64,000 nucleotides of DNA from Sipunculus nudus (GCA_026874595.1 CM049306.1:80132142-80196141), one strand, 5' to 3'; counted from the stretch's first letter, positions 1 through 20,949 are shown. Notes: generated by a model from the sequence alone, not told the origin. Numbers and translations are program-made.

Positions 1-95
1 CACTTCAACAGCACACACCCACCCACTCTCTTAAGTCTGATTACACCACACCCACTCTCGTTGGTCTGATTTTTGGCTCTGTGCCAGAACCAGTG

Positions 96-100
<5 letters not shown>

Positions 101-147
<47 letters not shown>
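101..147. repeat. (TA)n microsatellite
   Basis: Uninterrupted TA dinucleotide run. The short open frame across it only reads Tyr-Ile repeats and is not a gene. Confidence 0.97.
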
Positions 148-149
<2 letters not shown>

Positions 150-1020
150 GCGCAGTCACATAACAGACCTGACCCTATTCGGTACTGTCCTCTTTCAGCT
201 GTAAGGTGTACTAATTTCGTGATAGTTTTTTTATATTGGACAAATCTTTCTGATACACCGGTGTGAAATTGCGCATTAAGTACGACGAAGAAATCGTGTA
301 CTGTGTTTACCTCGCCAAGATCGCTCTTACTGCTACGTTTACATCAGATGCTGCAGATACTGTAAAGAGAAGGTATTAAACGTTTATTTGCATACTGTCA
401 TTTCGTTTCCGTGTCAGGTGAGCGAAAATAAGTGACCGTAAATACAGACAGTGAGACAGAAGTTGGAATCTTTAATGCGCGCACGCACACACACACACAC
501 ACATAGCGGGTGTCGCCTGTTCAAAATACTGGCCCTTTAAGCCAAAGAACCTTGCCGTACAAAGCAGCTGTTATAGCCAGGGAGATCTTGGACCACTGCG
601 TTAGGACGTTCAACTTGCATATACCGCGTTATTCCGTGCTCTATATCTAATGTATTTATAAACAAAAGTCACTGATAAACATAGAATTATATATAATTAA
701 TGTATATAATAATATTATACATTTGAAAGGACGGCAATTGTTGGTAAACAGATTCTCAGTGAACAACATTGTAATCAATGCAGAAAGAATTATACATGCA
801 GTTATGAAAAGCAAGTTCCCTTGGAAATAATCGTTACATTAATATTGCGTGCGGTATAAAAGAAAGCTTCCTTTTAGCACTTTATACGAGATGTAGATAA
901 AATCCAGTGTACTCTCAGAATAAAACACAGTCTGCAGGGAGAAAAAATACTGAATCGACAACGGAGTGAATGAGAGGGTATGAATACGGGTATACCCAAA
1001 ATGAGAGAAACCCTTTTAGT
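148..1020. other. intergenic, no gene seen
   Basis: AT-rich sequence with a short (CA)n run near 486-503. I see no coding frame with splice support, no RNA gene and no repeat unit that recurs elsewhere in the window. Confidence 0.5.
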
Positions 1021-3000
1021 TTATAAAGATATTTTAACATGTTCCTCCGATAGCGTCCATCCTGTGCTGGGGCCCATATTCTCCTCCAACTGAGCCACAG
1101 TTTTAGCGCCAATAACCATAGACGTCACGGGCGGTTTTGTAGCAACCATCATGTTTCTTGTATTTTCTACTTAAAAATTTCACTGTAATATATGGAAGTT
1201 CGCTATGAAGAAAGCAGCAATTGTTTCGTGAAGCATTGATTTGTGTCTGGTTTTGGTCTCTGACATTTCTACGATTGTGTCTGGTTTAAAATATGAAAAC
1301 CGATGCCGACAAGGACTAGAAAAGGAGCGCATATCTCGACAATAAGACAATAAAGGCAATACCCGACAAGCGGTCTCATAATAGTTTTTTTTATTAAACA
1401 GAAATGTATTAATCAACATAACCGACCGTAAAATCACTCTTTTTTTTGCACAAAGTATACTTTAGTTATCACTTCAAAAGCGCACAGGCGCAGGCACATT
1501 CACACATTCCAGGTCCTACTTTGTTGTCAGTTTCATTTCCAAGAAGTGCGTAACAGAACATAATTACGTCACACGCTCCGTGAATCTTGTCGATTTCATT
1601 CTGAAACTGTGAGTGACTGAGTTCACGAAGTGCCGGGCTGATATGAGCCATCTAAATTAAATGAGGATATAAGCCATTTATAGGAACCTTGGATGACGTA
1701 AAAAATGACCGAGACTAATAAGATTTTGTTCATTGATTTTAGTTATTTATTATTTGAATGCTTGACCACTTGTTCTACCACAATCGTCTTCACCCAACGG
1801 CGCCAGCTTTGCACTCATTGCTTTTCACAGAGGAAATATTTACACACCTACATGTACGCTGTTTATGGAGTCTTTTTTTCATTTTCATTATTGGTCATTA
1901 AGTTTGGTTTGCTTTGCCACGAGAGGGCGAGATGTCATATATAACAAATCGCTACAGGCTCCGTGATTGGTTTCACAGACCAGCTGCCGTAAGAACAATG
2001 TTTACCAGTTTGTCGTGAGGAGAACATAGTTCATTTAGGGAACTTGGTTTAGGCGCTACGTTACGATCAGTAGCACGACAGAGTTCCTGATACAGGAATT
2101 TAATATAATTACCGTTGAAACCTACCGTTTTTACAACCAGTTGCTTATATATTCTTCCGAATTTACACCAGCGATTTAGTTTGAAGTGTCGTTAAAGTTG
2201 CCTCCAAGCTCCATGTATGTATCAAGAATCTGATGCGCTTCTTCATCAGTAGTCTGAAATAACGAAAGATAATACAGCAAGGTTTTGTCAGCTGAAATTC
2301 TACTGAGGCATTATGGCGAGTTTGGCGGTTGATTTTTAATCGCAAGATAGTAAGTTAATTCCGGAGCTAAGCCTCTGGCCAGATGGTAATCACAGGGGAC
2401 GCCTTAACCTATACATGTATAAGTATTAACATGATCGTCACATTTGGGCGGGTTGAAAAACAAACAAACATACAATATACATAAACATATAGAGAATACA
2501 TTTTCAATTGTATTTTCTTTGATAATTATAGTAAGATGACAATGAATAATGATTCAGCGATACCGAACTAAATTTGAATGAAGCGTGGGTCTTTTATGTT
2601 AAATCGTCACCCAAACGGTTTTGCTGATGCACCAAATGTAAAAGATCAGAAAGACACCGCCTGCGTTTATCAGACAACACCACTTAGTGCTTTCACAAGT
2701 ATAATAAAAAAGATAATAAACATGTCAGTCGATGCCAATATTGACTTTAATGTACGTATCCACAGTTGTGCAATATCTAAATATTCATCAATATGTAAAT
2801 AGTTATCTATGCATGGAAACCTACAGACCCAACATGTGCTTGGTTTACTGAGTTTGACCACTTTGCAAAATCCAGTATATACCGCAAATGCAAGCCAAGC
2901 AGGATCTTTGGAATTACTCACCCGCCATGTGCCAAACAGACCCGCGTCCAGGAATATTGGATACTTTTAAACCACAGTTTCTGCTACGAAATACGTGCTC
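1021..3000 (-). pseudogene. aldo-keto reductase pseudogene, copy 1
   Basis: Three decayed exons of an AKR-superfamily oxidoreductase (NAD(P)H-dependent, TIM barrel) lie on the minus strand in the right order. Exon 1 (about 2922-3000) keeps CGLKVSN, then loses frame before LFGTWR and the GTGAGT donor, and has no ATG where copy 2 starts. Exon 2 (2126-2253) reads DEEAHQILDTYMELGGNF, then a TAA at 2176-2178, continues in frame with SEEYISNWL, a second stop, and ends at AAACG|GTAGG, the same junction as copy 2. The 3' piece (1021-1148) begins WLLQ, shifts frame, and reads PPVTSMVIGAKTVAQLEENM then GWTLSEEH before TAA. The middle exons were not found. Family assignment is firm from these motifs; loss of function is clear. 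Confidence 0.85.
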
Positions 3001-3355
3001 TGCTCCACGTGCGCCTAGCCTCCGTTATTGTTAACTATTGACAAACGCTGTATGATACTAAGAGCCGATATATTGACATTATTTTGCCTTTCTGGAAAAT
3101 AAACCTAAATAAAATCTATATAGTATTTAATAAGATAATACCTTAAGATCATTTAAAAGTAGTTACACACAGATTCACAGAGAAATGCAATATTTATAAT
3201 ATTATTCATGTATTATGTCTGCTAATAGTGTTGTCGCACAGACACCTTTCTATAGCTTAAGTCCATATGCTGCACAACTGTCCTGTTTAATATACAGCCA
3301 GGGAGTGAGAATACTTTGTTACTCCCGTATTACAGGGGCGGTATTGCCTTGTATT

Positions 3356-3371
3356 GGGGGGGGGGGGGGGG
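3356..3371. repeat. poly-G tract
   Basis: Run of 16 G followed by a GC-richer patch. One of several long G or C homopolymers in an otherwise AT-rich window. Confidence 0.95.
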
Positions 3372-5391
3372 CGAGGCGGAGTCACAGCCTCACAGCAAAC
3401 GCATACACAACTTTTTAATGGCCAGAGTATACCATATTTAACACACACATGTACACATTCTACATTTAAAGATTGTTATATTGCAAAAGAGCTGAATTTC
3501 TTATTTAAATTAATAAAAAAACCTAAATGTACCATTAGATTTGTGGGATAATTGATTGGTTCCACAATGTCTTTGAAAGGGTGAATCATGTAATATTATA
3601 TATCAGTCGTTTTGGTCAATTCGGAAAGTCTGCGATACACTGGTATTTGAAGACATTTATAATACTGTGACACATTTTTGTCAATAACTCTTACCTATAG
3701 TTTATTTAGCTGAATGTTGTTGGCAAAACCACATGCCTTAAATTGGCAAAGTTGCTGGATATAATATGTCATATCTCTATGTTTGAAAAGAGGTTTATGT
3801 GTCCTAATGTTCCCCACTTAAGTGCGCCAGTTCAATTATACTTTCCATACAGGTTACCCTAAACATATAATCTTTTATTGAAATAAACACAATTTCAAAG
3901 TAATAGCTAAATCATTTTGACTTTATTCTTGTCACATTAATATTTGATAAAAAATATTATTTTTTGATAAATATTATATTTTTTTAATATTCCATCATTC
4001 TAAAGCATCCGTGAAGATAAGGTCTTTATCATTCACAAAATCAGTATTTTATACATCATCTTCTTGGGTTTTGTTAGTGTGGGGTCTTACTATATTTGGT
4101 TAGACCTTACTATCTTTCTATGGTCCTCGAATATTCATAAAGGGCAAATTCGGCGTATCGATAGTGTGACGGGCACAACATGTTTATTTACTTGAACGTT
4201 ATGTAAAACGCCTACAAAACCATCCCTCAGACACAGGCACAGAAAATCTTTTGGTTCTGATATTCCTTATTTTCAGGGTCTGGCTAAAGGGGAGAATTCA
4301 TTATTAAGCGCCCTATCAGGGTATAGCTTATTGTTTTACCGGCATTGCGACCGCTTCCGTCAACATTATATCATGTCAACCCTCATTTCATTATTTCGGC
4401 ATTAAGCGTGTGTTGTTCCAATTCTAAGATATTTTTTAGACAAAAATAACAGGCACCCCCTGCGTCCCCTTATATCGTTTCTTTAAGATGATGAACGTGA
4501 ATCGTGCAGAGCATGTTTGATGTCCGACACATTAAATGAATTAACGGAAGAAAAGTTTGGAGTAGTGAACATCCCTTGAAGCGAAGGTTCGAGAGATGTA
4601 TCCATATCTGTCTATGACATGAACCATTTCTGGAATATTAATTAGAAGTTATAACTGAATATAGTTAGAATATACGATGCTTGGAATTAGACACGGCTCA
4701 AATTCTGCGGACTACCATGGGGTATTTTATTGAGTTAATATCTGTCAAAATGTATTCCTAATGCCAGTTCCAATGAACATTTTTCCTCCAGAGTACCTTT
4801 AAACATTTGGTCGCAATGAAAGTATAATTATTATTTTCTTTGAGATTATGCCATATAATTAATCGTATAGCAGCATCAGTGAAATATCAATATGTATTAG
4901 GAACATGAGACCAGGGCCGAGGCCAGTATGCTTTGCTGAAACCCCAGATGACGTCAAGTGGGATATACTAACGAGAGCAAGACATTCCCCCAGGTGGCAC
5001 CGCTGGGAAAGCCCTGCTCTCGAAAACCAATATGTATATTTGCTTATAAGATCTCCTGACCACGCTCGGACGGGCGGCTGTCGTTGCGTAGCTTAACCCG
5101 TGCTTGTGTGTTCGACCTGTGGTGTGTGTATGAACTGTGGTGACTCACCGCACCACTGCACGACTCGTTGGTTTATATACCTGACAATCTGGACCCCCCT
5201 CGGTCTTATTCGATCCCAGAGTAAACCCACATGACTTGACACAACTGGAGACATGAATATCCTGTGCACCGCTGGAGTGAGCCATGAGTTAGCTGAAAGA
5301 GTACGGTCAAATTCTGTAACTACCGGTAAGTAGATTTAATCAGCCAGTGACTCAAATGTGCGAGCGTCTTACATGTAGGGCCAATATATGT

Positions 5392-5394
<3 letters not shown>

Positions 5395-5429
<35 letters not shown>
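5395..5429. repeat. (GA)n microsatellite
   Basis: Uninterrupted GA repeat of about 17 units. Confidence 0.96.
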
Positions 5430-5431
<2 letters not shown>

Positions 5432-7196
5432 TATGTGACAAGAAGTTTTGGCATGTTGTGTCATTATATAATGACATTATTTTGACAATTTATGGCTATG
5501 ACACTGATCATTTAAAACAGAGACCTTTATCGAAAATGATATTGATATCGGTTATGGTCAAGGGAACACCCTTATAATACTGCTATTTTTTTCGTTAAGA
5601 AAGTCCGGGACATTTCTTAAACGCTTCAATACAGTATAGAAATAATGAAAAAAAATCGGTTTGCTGTTCAAACCTACGCATAGTGTACTGATACATATAT
5701 CGTTGTATCAGAACAAGTGATGACCGAGTTTATCTTCTATATAAACTGATCAATAAGTTGACATAAGCGCCAGCCCTAATGTAAGTAATAGTGCAAATTA
5801 TATCGGTGTGTGCTCCTGCCTGATGTAGTGCTGGATGGCATGATTCCACCTTGCCATGCATATAATATAGCTGGCCAACAGTAATTCACCTGCGTCCAAT
5901 CATTATTTATGTCTGACCCCTAATAACACGCATTTGGACTCATGCTGACCCGCCTGCTGCATAACCTCGAATACCCGGAGCCTTAATAATGGTAAATTGT
6001 AAGTGACAATACAGTAATTGACCAAGTGATGGTCAGCGGATGTCTTGGTGGATGGGTCAAATAAGGGCAACCGAGACGAAGCAATGGGTAGACTTGACCT
6101 CATTGTAACCACTGTAAAAGCGTCTTATTTGTATTCACTTATGGTAACAACACTCTTCTCGGAGTCATGATTTTATATTTGCTTTTTTATGTAATGCCTT
6201 ATTGTCATGTGTCGGATGTTGCTAACCAACAAACATTTGTTAGGAAATCAGGCCAAAATAAAAGAGCTGTTATACAGGTAAAAATATATGAGAATCTTTT
6301 ACAGTGGCCACAGTTAAGCCAATCTACCCATTGACATGAGGGTAATGTGAGAGTCAGCTAACTGGGTTAGGCCTCTGCACTTACTAGACAAAGTCTCGAC
6401 CATGTAATTGTCGCACAGTTTAATTTTTTTTGCATAATTTTTATATTTTTTGCTATATTGACCTTTATTTTTAACTTCTGTGAGCTGTATTTTCGGCAAC
6501 ATAGGTATGATTTAAGGTTCAGCAAACTGTATTTTCGGCTATACGGGGCATTATTTTTGGCTGAAATATATGGAATTAAAAGATGAGAATAACTCTGGTA
6601 ACCAATTGGGATTTTTTATTATTGTGTGCCCCGAACGTGTAACGACCATCTGGCGCAGAATAAAGCATTCGGAATACGATGTGTTTGAAAATACCATAAA
6701 CAATCAACTTATTGCCTTCGCCAGGAGGGTATGTGATCATCCTCGTTTGTTTAGGTGTTTGCGTGTTTGTTTACAACACAAATCCCGCTATCATGAAATG
6801 AATCTGGTGAAATTTGTAATTTGAGAATGGGCCATTAAAGAATCGATTAGATTTTGGTGTGGTTCCATATGTAATCTGGATCCCGAGACATAATAGAGGA
6901 ATATTCACAAATTAAGAGTCACTTAGGCACGCATGGACTTTGGTTATGAGCGGAACAAGTGAATGCGAATACGGAGTATCTAACCATAGTGACCCCACAC
7001 GGCATAGTCTTGCATTCCTTATAATGCAGATTTCTAGTGTGTTATGTATATAAAATGCGAAAATTGGTAAGCTTAGATCAGAACGTTATATAAAGGGAAA
7101 ACAAACGTTGGATAGAAAAAAACAAAAAGAAAGAGGGTGAAATGAAATTAACTCATCTTTCTGTGGAGATGCAACCGCCGCATCTTTATATATATG

Positions 7197-7200
<4 letters not shown>

Positions 7201-7278
<78 letters not shown>

Positions 7279-7335
7279 TAGACAGAAGACAGATAGACAG
7301 ACAAAAAAGACAGACAGAGACAGACAGACAGACAG
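7201..7335. repeat. compound microsatellite (TA)n-(GA)n-(GACA)n
   Basis: Three arrays abut: TA to 7248, GA to about 7275, then interrupted GACA/GATA units to 7335. The gradation suggests successive slippage and point mutation of one founder array. Confidence 0.95.
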
Positions 7336-8139
7336 GTAAAGACACAGGCCTCAGAGGGCTACGGGTTTATAATGTTATGGCTATTCATACAGGAAGTATT
7401 GACTTTCGCTCGATTGTCAGTTATTATATACACACACAATGGGTACATTGTGCGAGCCTTGTGGCTTTACATACAATATAGCCGCCACCCGCTGAAATGT
7501 GTGGTTTTTCATTACAGGCAGTTGTCGTTCCTTTCGTCTGGTACTGTCCCTCAAGCCGCGGATGTACTAAGGCTAGCAATTTAATGTGAGCAATAGCATA
7601 ATGTAGACCTAATTGGACCATAGGGCGTCCTCTACCCATTGAATTCAGGTGTTCATATAACACGTTATCTCAATAATACCGTTATCAGCTCCACCAAAAT
7701 TAAGACATAATTTCTTCGGTTAATACTCATAGTTATTTTCTATTTTATTTACATTTTTTATTTTTTTAAATTTTTTATATTTTTACATTAATGCAAATTA
7801 CCTTACTTCATAAGTCTAAATGAGTTCTAACTTTCATCATATACAGAGGTACTTTAATATGGTCCCTTCTCATTTCAAAACCACTGTACGTGTGATTTAT
7901 TTTTCATTCGAATGTTCTTTGGAAATAAACAAAATGAAAACAATTTCGAAGGGAACATGTCAAATTTACAACAAGAGAAATAAATACTAACCTTCCATAA
8001 TCACCTTATTTAAGAAATGTGAAACATTTAAAATTGGAAATATCTATCTACGCTTTCCCATACTGCATCCCTAAATATGACAGTCAAGGTTATTTGCCAT
8101 CTGCAAAAAAATCTGTTTAAATTACAACTGCTGATTGAG

Positions 8140-8141
<2 letters not shown>

Positions 8142-8191
<50 letters not shown>

Positions 8192-8240
8192 TACATATAT
8201 ATGACTTTATATATACATATGTATATATATATATACCAAC
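8142..8240. repeat. (TA)n microsatellite, interrupted
   Basis: Pure TA to about 8185, then TA with C interruptions. It lies just upstream of the cysteine-rich gene. Confidence 0.93.
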
Positions 8241-8402
8241 ACACACAAGATGTATTGAAATTATTTTAAGATATGAGCCCTTTCTCTGGTTGTGGTAGGG
8301 ACTACCGTGTTGACAATTATCAAATAAAAAAAAAAGGAATAATTTCATTTTTCAATTATTTCAGTGTTTGACATGTGTATTGTTTTTTTTTTCGTGTTTC
8401 AG

Positions 8403-15127
<6,725 letters not shown>

Positions 15128-15342
15128 CAACATCAGGTCCGTCCGAAGGAGTGATGGCGTCACGGGAACACTTCATTGCATTTATACAACATATACCAAA
15201 AGGAAAGGATCTTTCTTTATATGTTTTTTTTTATAATGACTTTTTATAACATTTCAGCAGAAATATGTTATGTCGTGATAAGCTTGCAGGTGATGTTAGG
15301 GGAGATCTTGTCGTAATGCGGAACACGTAGTTTGCAGAAACT

Positions 15343-15348
15343 AATAAA
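15343..15348 (+). promoter_or_regulatory. candidate polyadenylation signal
   Basis: Exact AATAAA 216 nt past the TGA of the cysteine-rich gene. It is the first exact signal seen after the stop, so it gives a plausible short 3' UTR. Confidence 0.5.
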
Positions 15349-16810
15349 ATCCTTGATTGATCGATTATTTACATTACTATTGAGCATATGATTCATATAT
15401 ATAATTAATATATGATTAATAAAAATGCCGCGATTAAGCGTTCAGTTCCTTTGAAAAAGAATAAAGTTATTCTGATTATCCTAAACAAACCTTGTCTCTT
15501 GCACGTAGATGCACATTGTTGGGTATTGCATTCTGAATTAGTTTCAGCGCAATCGTGGCTCTTTCATCAGCCAGTGTTTGTATAATCTTGCAAATACAGT
15601 AAACAGTGGGGTTTCTGTTGCTTAGGCTATACAACGCGCAATCTTCTGATCTACAAATGATGTATGTTACCTATTTAATGCATGTACAGAGGGTGTAGCA
15701 GTGACGTCATGGATTTATGGTGCGGATGGCGAGTCCTTTTTAATTCTTAATGCAAAGAATACCTCGTGTTTTATACGTTTCTTATAAAACGAAAGTTACA
15801 CCCTCCAAGGATCAATTCCTCACTACTCGCAGTTGTATGATATTATCTCATCCCTCTGTCACGCCATAAATACCTTTTATTAAAATTATAATTTAATCAT
15901 AACAAATAAAAATACAAGTGTTTGTTGTTTAGTTTTACTCGTGTATGTTCATGAAAACCGACCCACTTGCCGCTAAATTAAAACATTTATATATTGAATG
16001 ATCTCATTTATATATTGAGATCTATCCAGCTACACCACAACTCCAGTAATTCAATTTTGAAACTGCCTTGTGTATGTATATTGGGTGTACAAATATATTT
16101 ACTTGTTCAATCATAATAAGAATTTACCAAATGCCTCCATAAATATCACACTACTACTGATTCTGAAATGATACCCTTCAAAGCGCAGGGGAAAATTCAC
16201 ATTATTAAACGATGTAGCCTTAATCAATGCACAACTGCTATTAAGAAACAAAGTCTTTTCCTTCATATTCAGGAACAAGCAATATTTTCCCATCATTTCT
16301 GGGTATTCGAACAAACTTTTTTATTTTAATAAAAATAAAAATACCCAAGGTATAAAATGGTATTCAATTTTCAAAGACGTTCAAACGGGCTTTCGCTGAT
16401 GGACATGACCTCGTGAGCGCATATGTCATCCTAATGGACCTATCATTCCTGATCTCAAACGATATACAACTGGAAAATGTAACCTTTTTCTTGAATTTAT
16501 CGAGTCTTCTTTTTATTGATGTAACCAGGAGCGTGAAGGAATCGTAGCTCGGTCAGAAAATATAATGTCATTAAACGAAAGTCATCGGCAGTGAATTGAA
16601 CACAGGAATTTCGTGACTTCATAAATCGAAACCAGCTGTGACACTGAAACTTACAACAGTAACTTGTTTGTTTCAGGTTCCTCGATGCACCTGTATGCAC
16701 TAAGAAAAAGGTAAACTCGGTCAATGATCATCTCCCGAATTCTCGTTAAGATTTATCGGTTTAAATGTTAACACATAAATATTTTTGTTCAGGTAGAAAT
16801 AAAATATCAA

Positions 16811-16831
16811 TATATATATATATATATATAT

Positions 16832-16876
<45 letters not shown>
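16811..16876. repeat. (TA)n microsatellite
   Basis: TA repeat with a single GAG interruption near 16834. Confidence 0.95.
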
Positions 16877-16880
<4 letters not shown>

Positions 16881-18030
16881 AATAGAATTATCATTATATA
16901 TATTCACGTACAGAACTTTACTTCGAAAACCATAGTGAATTTTAGGATAGCACAACGAGATCTTAACAAATTACATGTATATATATTAACGCCGTGAATG
17001 TTGATATAGTGTAATGCTGATATATATAGCTCGCGTAACATCGGTGTTATTAAGAAAGCTTACACCGTGACGTATTCTGACGTTTCCATTTCGTGAGTGA
17101 AACTTGTAAGGTGGTAGTTCAAATGGTTATTATTAATTCATAACAAAACCATATGTCAAGATTAGAATATTTTCGACTCAAAAAATACCAGTTTAAGCAT
17201 AAAAAATGGTTTCTCAGGCTCCACGCAGTTTAATTTTGATTTTTAGGGGAAAACTGGTCGAATTTAAGCTACAGAATCTAAGACATTTCTTTCAAGAAAA
17301 TAAAATAATACAACTTTGACTATATTTTGTTTGTTAATGATGTGCTTTTATCTGTTCATATATATAAGACGTTGAGTTACCAACCTGATACTGTCTTGAC
17401 ACTTGTCATGCGGGGAAAAGGACTGCAACGGCTACCCATCCTATTATTGTGTCCGGAGGCTAATTCAGCTGTTAGTAGTTATTAGATAGCGACCTGCCTC
17501 AAAATATCTTCAGTGCGTGTTGCCTACGTACCTATTGAGTATGGGCTAGTGTTTATGAATACAAACATTGATTGATTATGCATGTGTTACTGGATCCAGA
17601 TTGCAGAGTCTCGTTGGAGAGGAAAGAATTACATTAGCCGTCGAATGTGGGAGCTTTTACCTGATATCATATGTTAAATGCCGTGCATTTTCCATGAGTC
17701 TGTTATCATCTGGTAAATTGGGCATCCGGGGAAACCGATGCAGCACTAAAACGTAGTCACGTGACAGGCTAATATAAAAAGGTCCATCATATTTGAACAT
17801 TTATAACGTAAAATATCTGAAAAGGTAAACCATGTTATGTGTATATGAATATGTTAATTAACATAACTTACTATATGAATACTGAATAAAGTTAACTTGG
17901 AGGATCAAAACTTTGTTCAAGGGTGCCGTCAGAATCATTACAAAGGGGAAAGTCAAATGTATTAAAGATAGAGGGCCGTGATAAAAATTATTGTGAAACG
18001 AATCATAGGTCACTAGTCACAAATATGTCC

Positions 18031-18044
18031 GGGGGGGGGGGGGG
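18031..18044. repeat. poly-G tract
   Basis: Fourteen consecutive G in AT-rich intergenic DNA. Confidence 0.95.
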
Positions 18045-18943
18045 AACTACCAATATATTTTATTACACACGATCAGTTGAATTATATGAAATATAATAAA
18101 TACTATTCCCTTTTTATATGCAAAGAATGATCTTTTATTATTCAAGATTTTGAAATATAATCAACAAAGCTTGCAATGCTATTCTACAAAATCGCTTGCA
18201 TTGAAAAGTAACTCACCACTATCTAAAATAGGATCTAATTTTCAGGAAGACGAAAGCTCCTGTCTTCCACAATATGAGCAAGAGCGCCGCAAACAATGCA
18301 TAATACACCCGTCGCAGATATTGTGACCTCTTGCCTTATTAAATATGCATGGATTTAAAATCGAACTCGGGGGAGATAATATTTTGGAAAGTATTTATAG
18401 CGAGTTTCGTGAAAATACATCAAAGCTTCGGTAATTTACCGCGTCGACACTAAAAGTTAACGGAAGGATGGACGGCATGACGGACGGACGGAACGTGGGT
18501 ATACCATAAGTCCCGTCATAGATGGGCGTATAAAATGACATCTTATTTTTATTAAAAATATTGAGGTGTATATTCTAGCCCGGGACCTTGTGGCTGGCCT
18601 ACTTTCTCTGTTTGAATGAGCATCTGACAAAATGTTAAAATGTGATAATATCGCCCTCTTAATAAATAAACCTCAAACCTGTTCAATTTACCTTTAAGCT
18701 TTACTAATCTTATCATAAGTTATTAGTAGGTCGGTCATGAAGTAGCTGATTATAAACATTAATCCTTCCATGTACATGAGACATCTATATTTTCATTTAT
18801 TTAAAATATATATTGTTAAGCGGATCTTTCCTGAACGAACCAAACCCTCCTTCGTCGACAAAAGCTCTTTCAGTGGTGCCCCATCGTCCTAGTAATGTAT
18901 CTGTTGATTATTCATGAAATGCATTCATGTGTATTGAGTAAAC

Positions 18944-20340
18944 ATGTTCATTGATCAGAGATCGAAGGCCAATCGCCAAATTAAACTGTCAAAGACTAGT
19001 TACTATAGTAACAAGATTGCGAAGTGTCAAGACAACTCGAAGGAGTTGTTCAGAGTGGTAAACATCTTGGCGTTTGTTTCCAATGTGATCGCGAAGGTCG
19101 TGTGTTCAGAACTCCGCAAACATCTTGTAGATCATAATTTAGAGGATCCATATCAATCAGCTTATCGGGCTGGACACTCCACAGAGAATGCTACATTGAG
19201 AGTACATAATGACATCCAATGTTCTCTTGGAGAGAATAATTGGGTACTTTTAGTCATGACTGACTTGTCAGCTGCCTTCGATACGGTCAGTCAGGAGATT
19301 TTGCTCGATACACTTCGGTCAATGGAAGTTACTGGCACTGCCCTAGAATGGTTCGAATCATATCTTGTAAATGTACACAGTCAGTCAATCCTGAAGGGAT
19401 TCAGTCTAAGTAACAAATATTGGACTGTGGTGTGCCCCAGGGCTCTGTCTTAGGACCTGTCCCTTAGGAACTTTACTGCATGAGCGTGGTATTTATAATA
19501 TGTATGCTGATGATTCTACTTTGTATTTGATTTTCAGGACTGAGTACCTCAGCAATAATATCACATATATGGAGGTTACTGCTGGTTTAGTACGTAAGTT
19601 GATGGCCAACAATAGCTTGAAAATGAACGATGATAAAACAGATGTGATACTGATTACACCGAAACGCTTGGGGACAAAGATTAAATGTCCAAATCTTCTA
19701 ATTGGCGATCATTCACGATCATCCACCATCTCAGTGGATTCGAAGCTTCGGTGTTCATTTTGATTCCCATTCCACCATTTAGCAGCATGTAAACACCATA
19801 TGCCGTGTGGCCTACATGCATCTCCACAACATCTATAAAATAAAAGTGTCTTTGGATCAACGCCCTCTTGAGCGCATGGTCCATGCTTTTGTCACTACTA
19901 AGTTAGATTATGGAAATGCTTTACTTCTTGGGTATCCGTCTTCATTAATTCAGAAGCTTCAGCGAGTTCAGAACAACGCAGCCCGTATACTAAGTGGGTG
20001 TGACAGGTATGATCATATTACACCTGTATTGCGGAAGCTGCACTATTTCCCTGTGAGTCTGTGTATTAAATTTAAGGTGCGATACTACTTATCAAGACCA
20101 AACATCGCATGGCGCGGGTCTACTTACAGGATATAATCCATTCGTACACACCAGGTAGATGCCTCAGTTCTCTGATCATGACTTACTTTTTGTTCCACAT
20201 AAAACGTCTTCCATGGTTGCTCAAAAACCATTTTGTGTGGCAGGTGCCACTTTGTGGAATTCATTTCCTTTAGAATTAAGAAAAGCTGAGAGGCTAGCCA
20301 CTTTTAAAAAAAAAAAAAATGCTCAAGACATACTTATTTA
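18944..20340 (+). pseudogene. decayed non-LTR retrotransposon reverse transcriptase fragment
   Basis: Plus-strand RT homology is spread over three frames. 19100-19453 reads DPYQSAYRAGHSTENATLRV, then TDLSAAFDTVSQEILLDTL, the first catalytic Asp region. The PQGSVLGP motif follows at about 19435 but in another frame. 19500-19763 carries YADDSTLYL (RT catalytic box) and LKMNDDKTDVILI. 19807-20136 carries KLDYGNALLLGYP and LQRVQNNAARIL; 20159-20340 reads LWNSFPLELRKAE and ends in an A-rich stretch. The motif set fits the Jockey/CR1/L2 group rather than the L1-type element at the right end of the window. There is no endonuclease in front, so it is 5'-truncated, and at least three frameshifts make it dead. 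Confidence 0.88.
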
Positions 20341-20869
20341 TGCAATATTTCGATTAGCTGTGTTTTTGCATATGTGCAGATTTTCAATTCGATACTGTAA
20401 TTTTAACTACATTTTTATAGGGTTAATATCTTTTATTGGTTTAGTATCATAGTTAATGTGTATTACTGGATTATGTGCATGTTTTTTCTAGATTAAGTAA
20501 TATCTAAATGTTTGACTTAATTTTTTTTTAATGAGTATTTTTTTCTCATAGTCATTTATATGCAAATTGCTTGCTTGTAATAGCGTTTTAGAGCACAAAA
20601 CTGTGGTTTTCGCTTTACAAAATAAAATATTATTTCTATTATGATTACTGTTATAATTATTAAACGCGTTCTCTCTGTTCTTATCTGTAGACTAAAGAAT
20701 TTTAAACAACAGTCAAACATAGTACCTATTAAGGTAAAACTGAAACATATACATTCAACTGAACTAAACTGACACCCTTTCAATAGACAGTTGTCGGATA
20801 ATTCATAATAAAGGATTTCAAAGGAGAAAGGAAATCAACGAAACGTTATGTAAGTAAAACGTTTGACAG

Positions 20870-20905
20870 ATGTAAGTAACGTAAGTAAAAAGTTTGACAG
20901 ATTAA
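20870..20905. repeat. short direct duplication
   Basis: The phrase gtttgacagat recurs, separated by gtaagtaacgtaagtaaaaa, suggesting a local tandem duplication. Confidence 0.5.
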
Positions 20906-20949
20906 GTCGGTATACAGTTAGATATTTAAGGCGAAAATTGAAGAGATGG

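Larger units (their letters stand above)
3001..8402. other. intergenic stretch with simple repeats only
   Basis: Apart from the poly-G run, (GA)n run and (TA)/(GA)/GACA compound repeat listed separately, I see no gene here. A perfect TGACGTCA (CRE-type palindrome) lies at 4949-4956 and a TATA-like stretch near 5171. Neither is tied to a recognisable transcript. Confidence 0.4.
15349..18943. other. intergenic, no gene seen
   Basis: AT-rich sequence holding the (TA)n and poly-G runs listed separately and a GACGGACGGACGG patch near 18480. I found no exon chain, RNA gene or recurring unit. Confidence 0.45.

Noticed and set aside
7249-7335. CRISPR-like array of short repeats
   Set aside because: GACA/GATA units are plain microsatellite slippage with no spacers, and the DNA is eukaryotic.
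7148-7345. Open frames with Tyr-Ile, Leu-Ser or Arg-Glu runs across microsatellites (also at 81, 8028, 10509, 11356, 32845, 46057, 58193)
   Set aside because: They are translations of simple repeats without start context, splice sites or homology.
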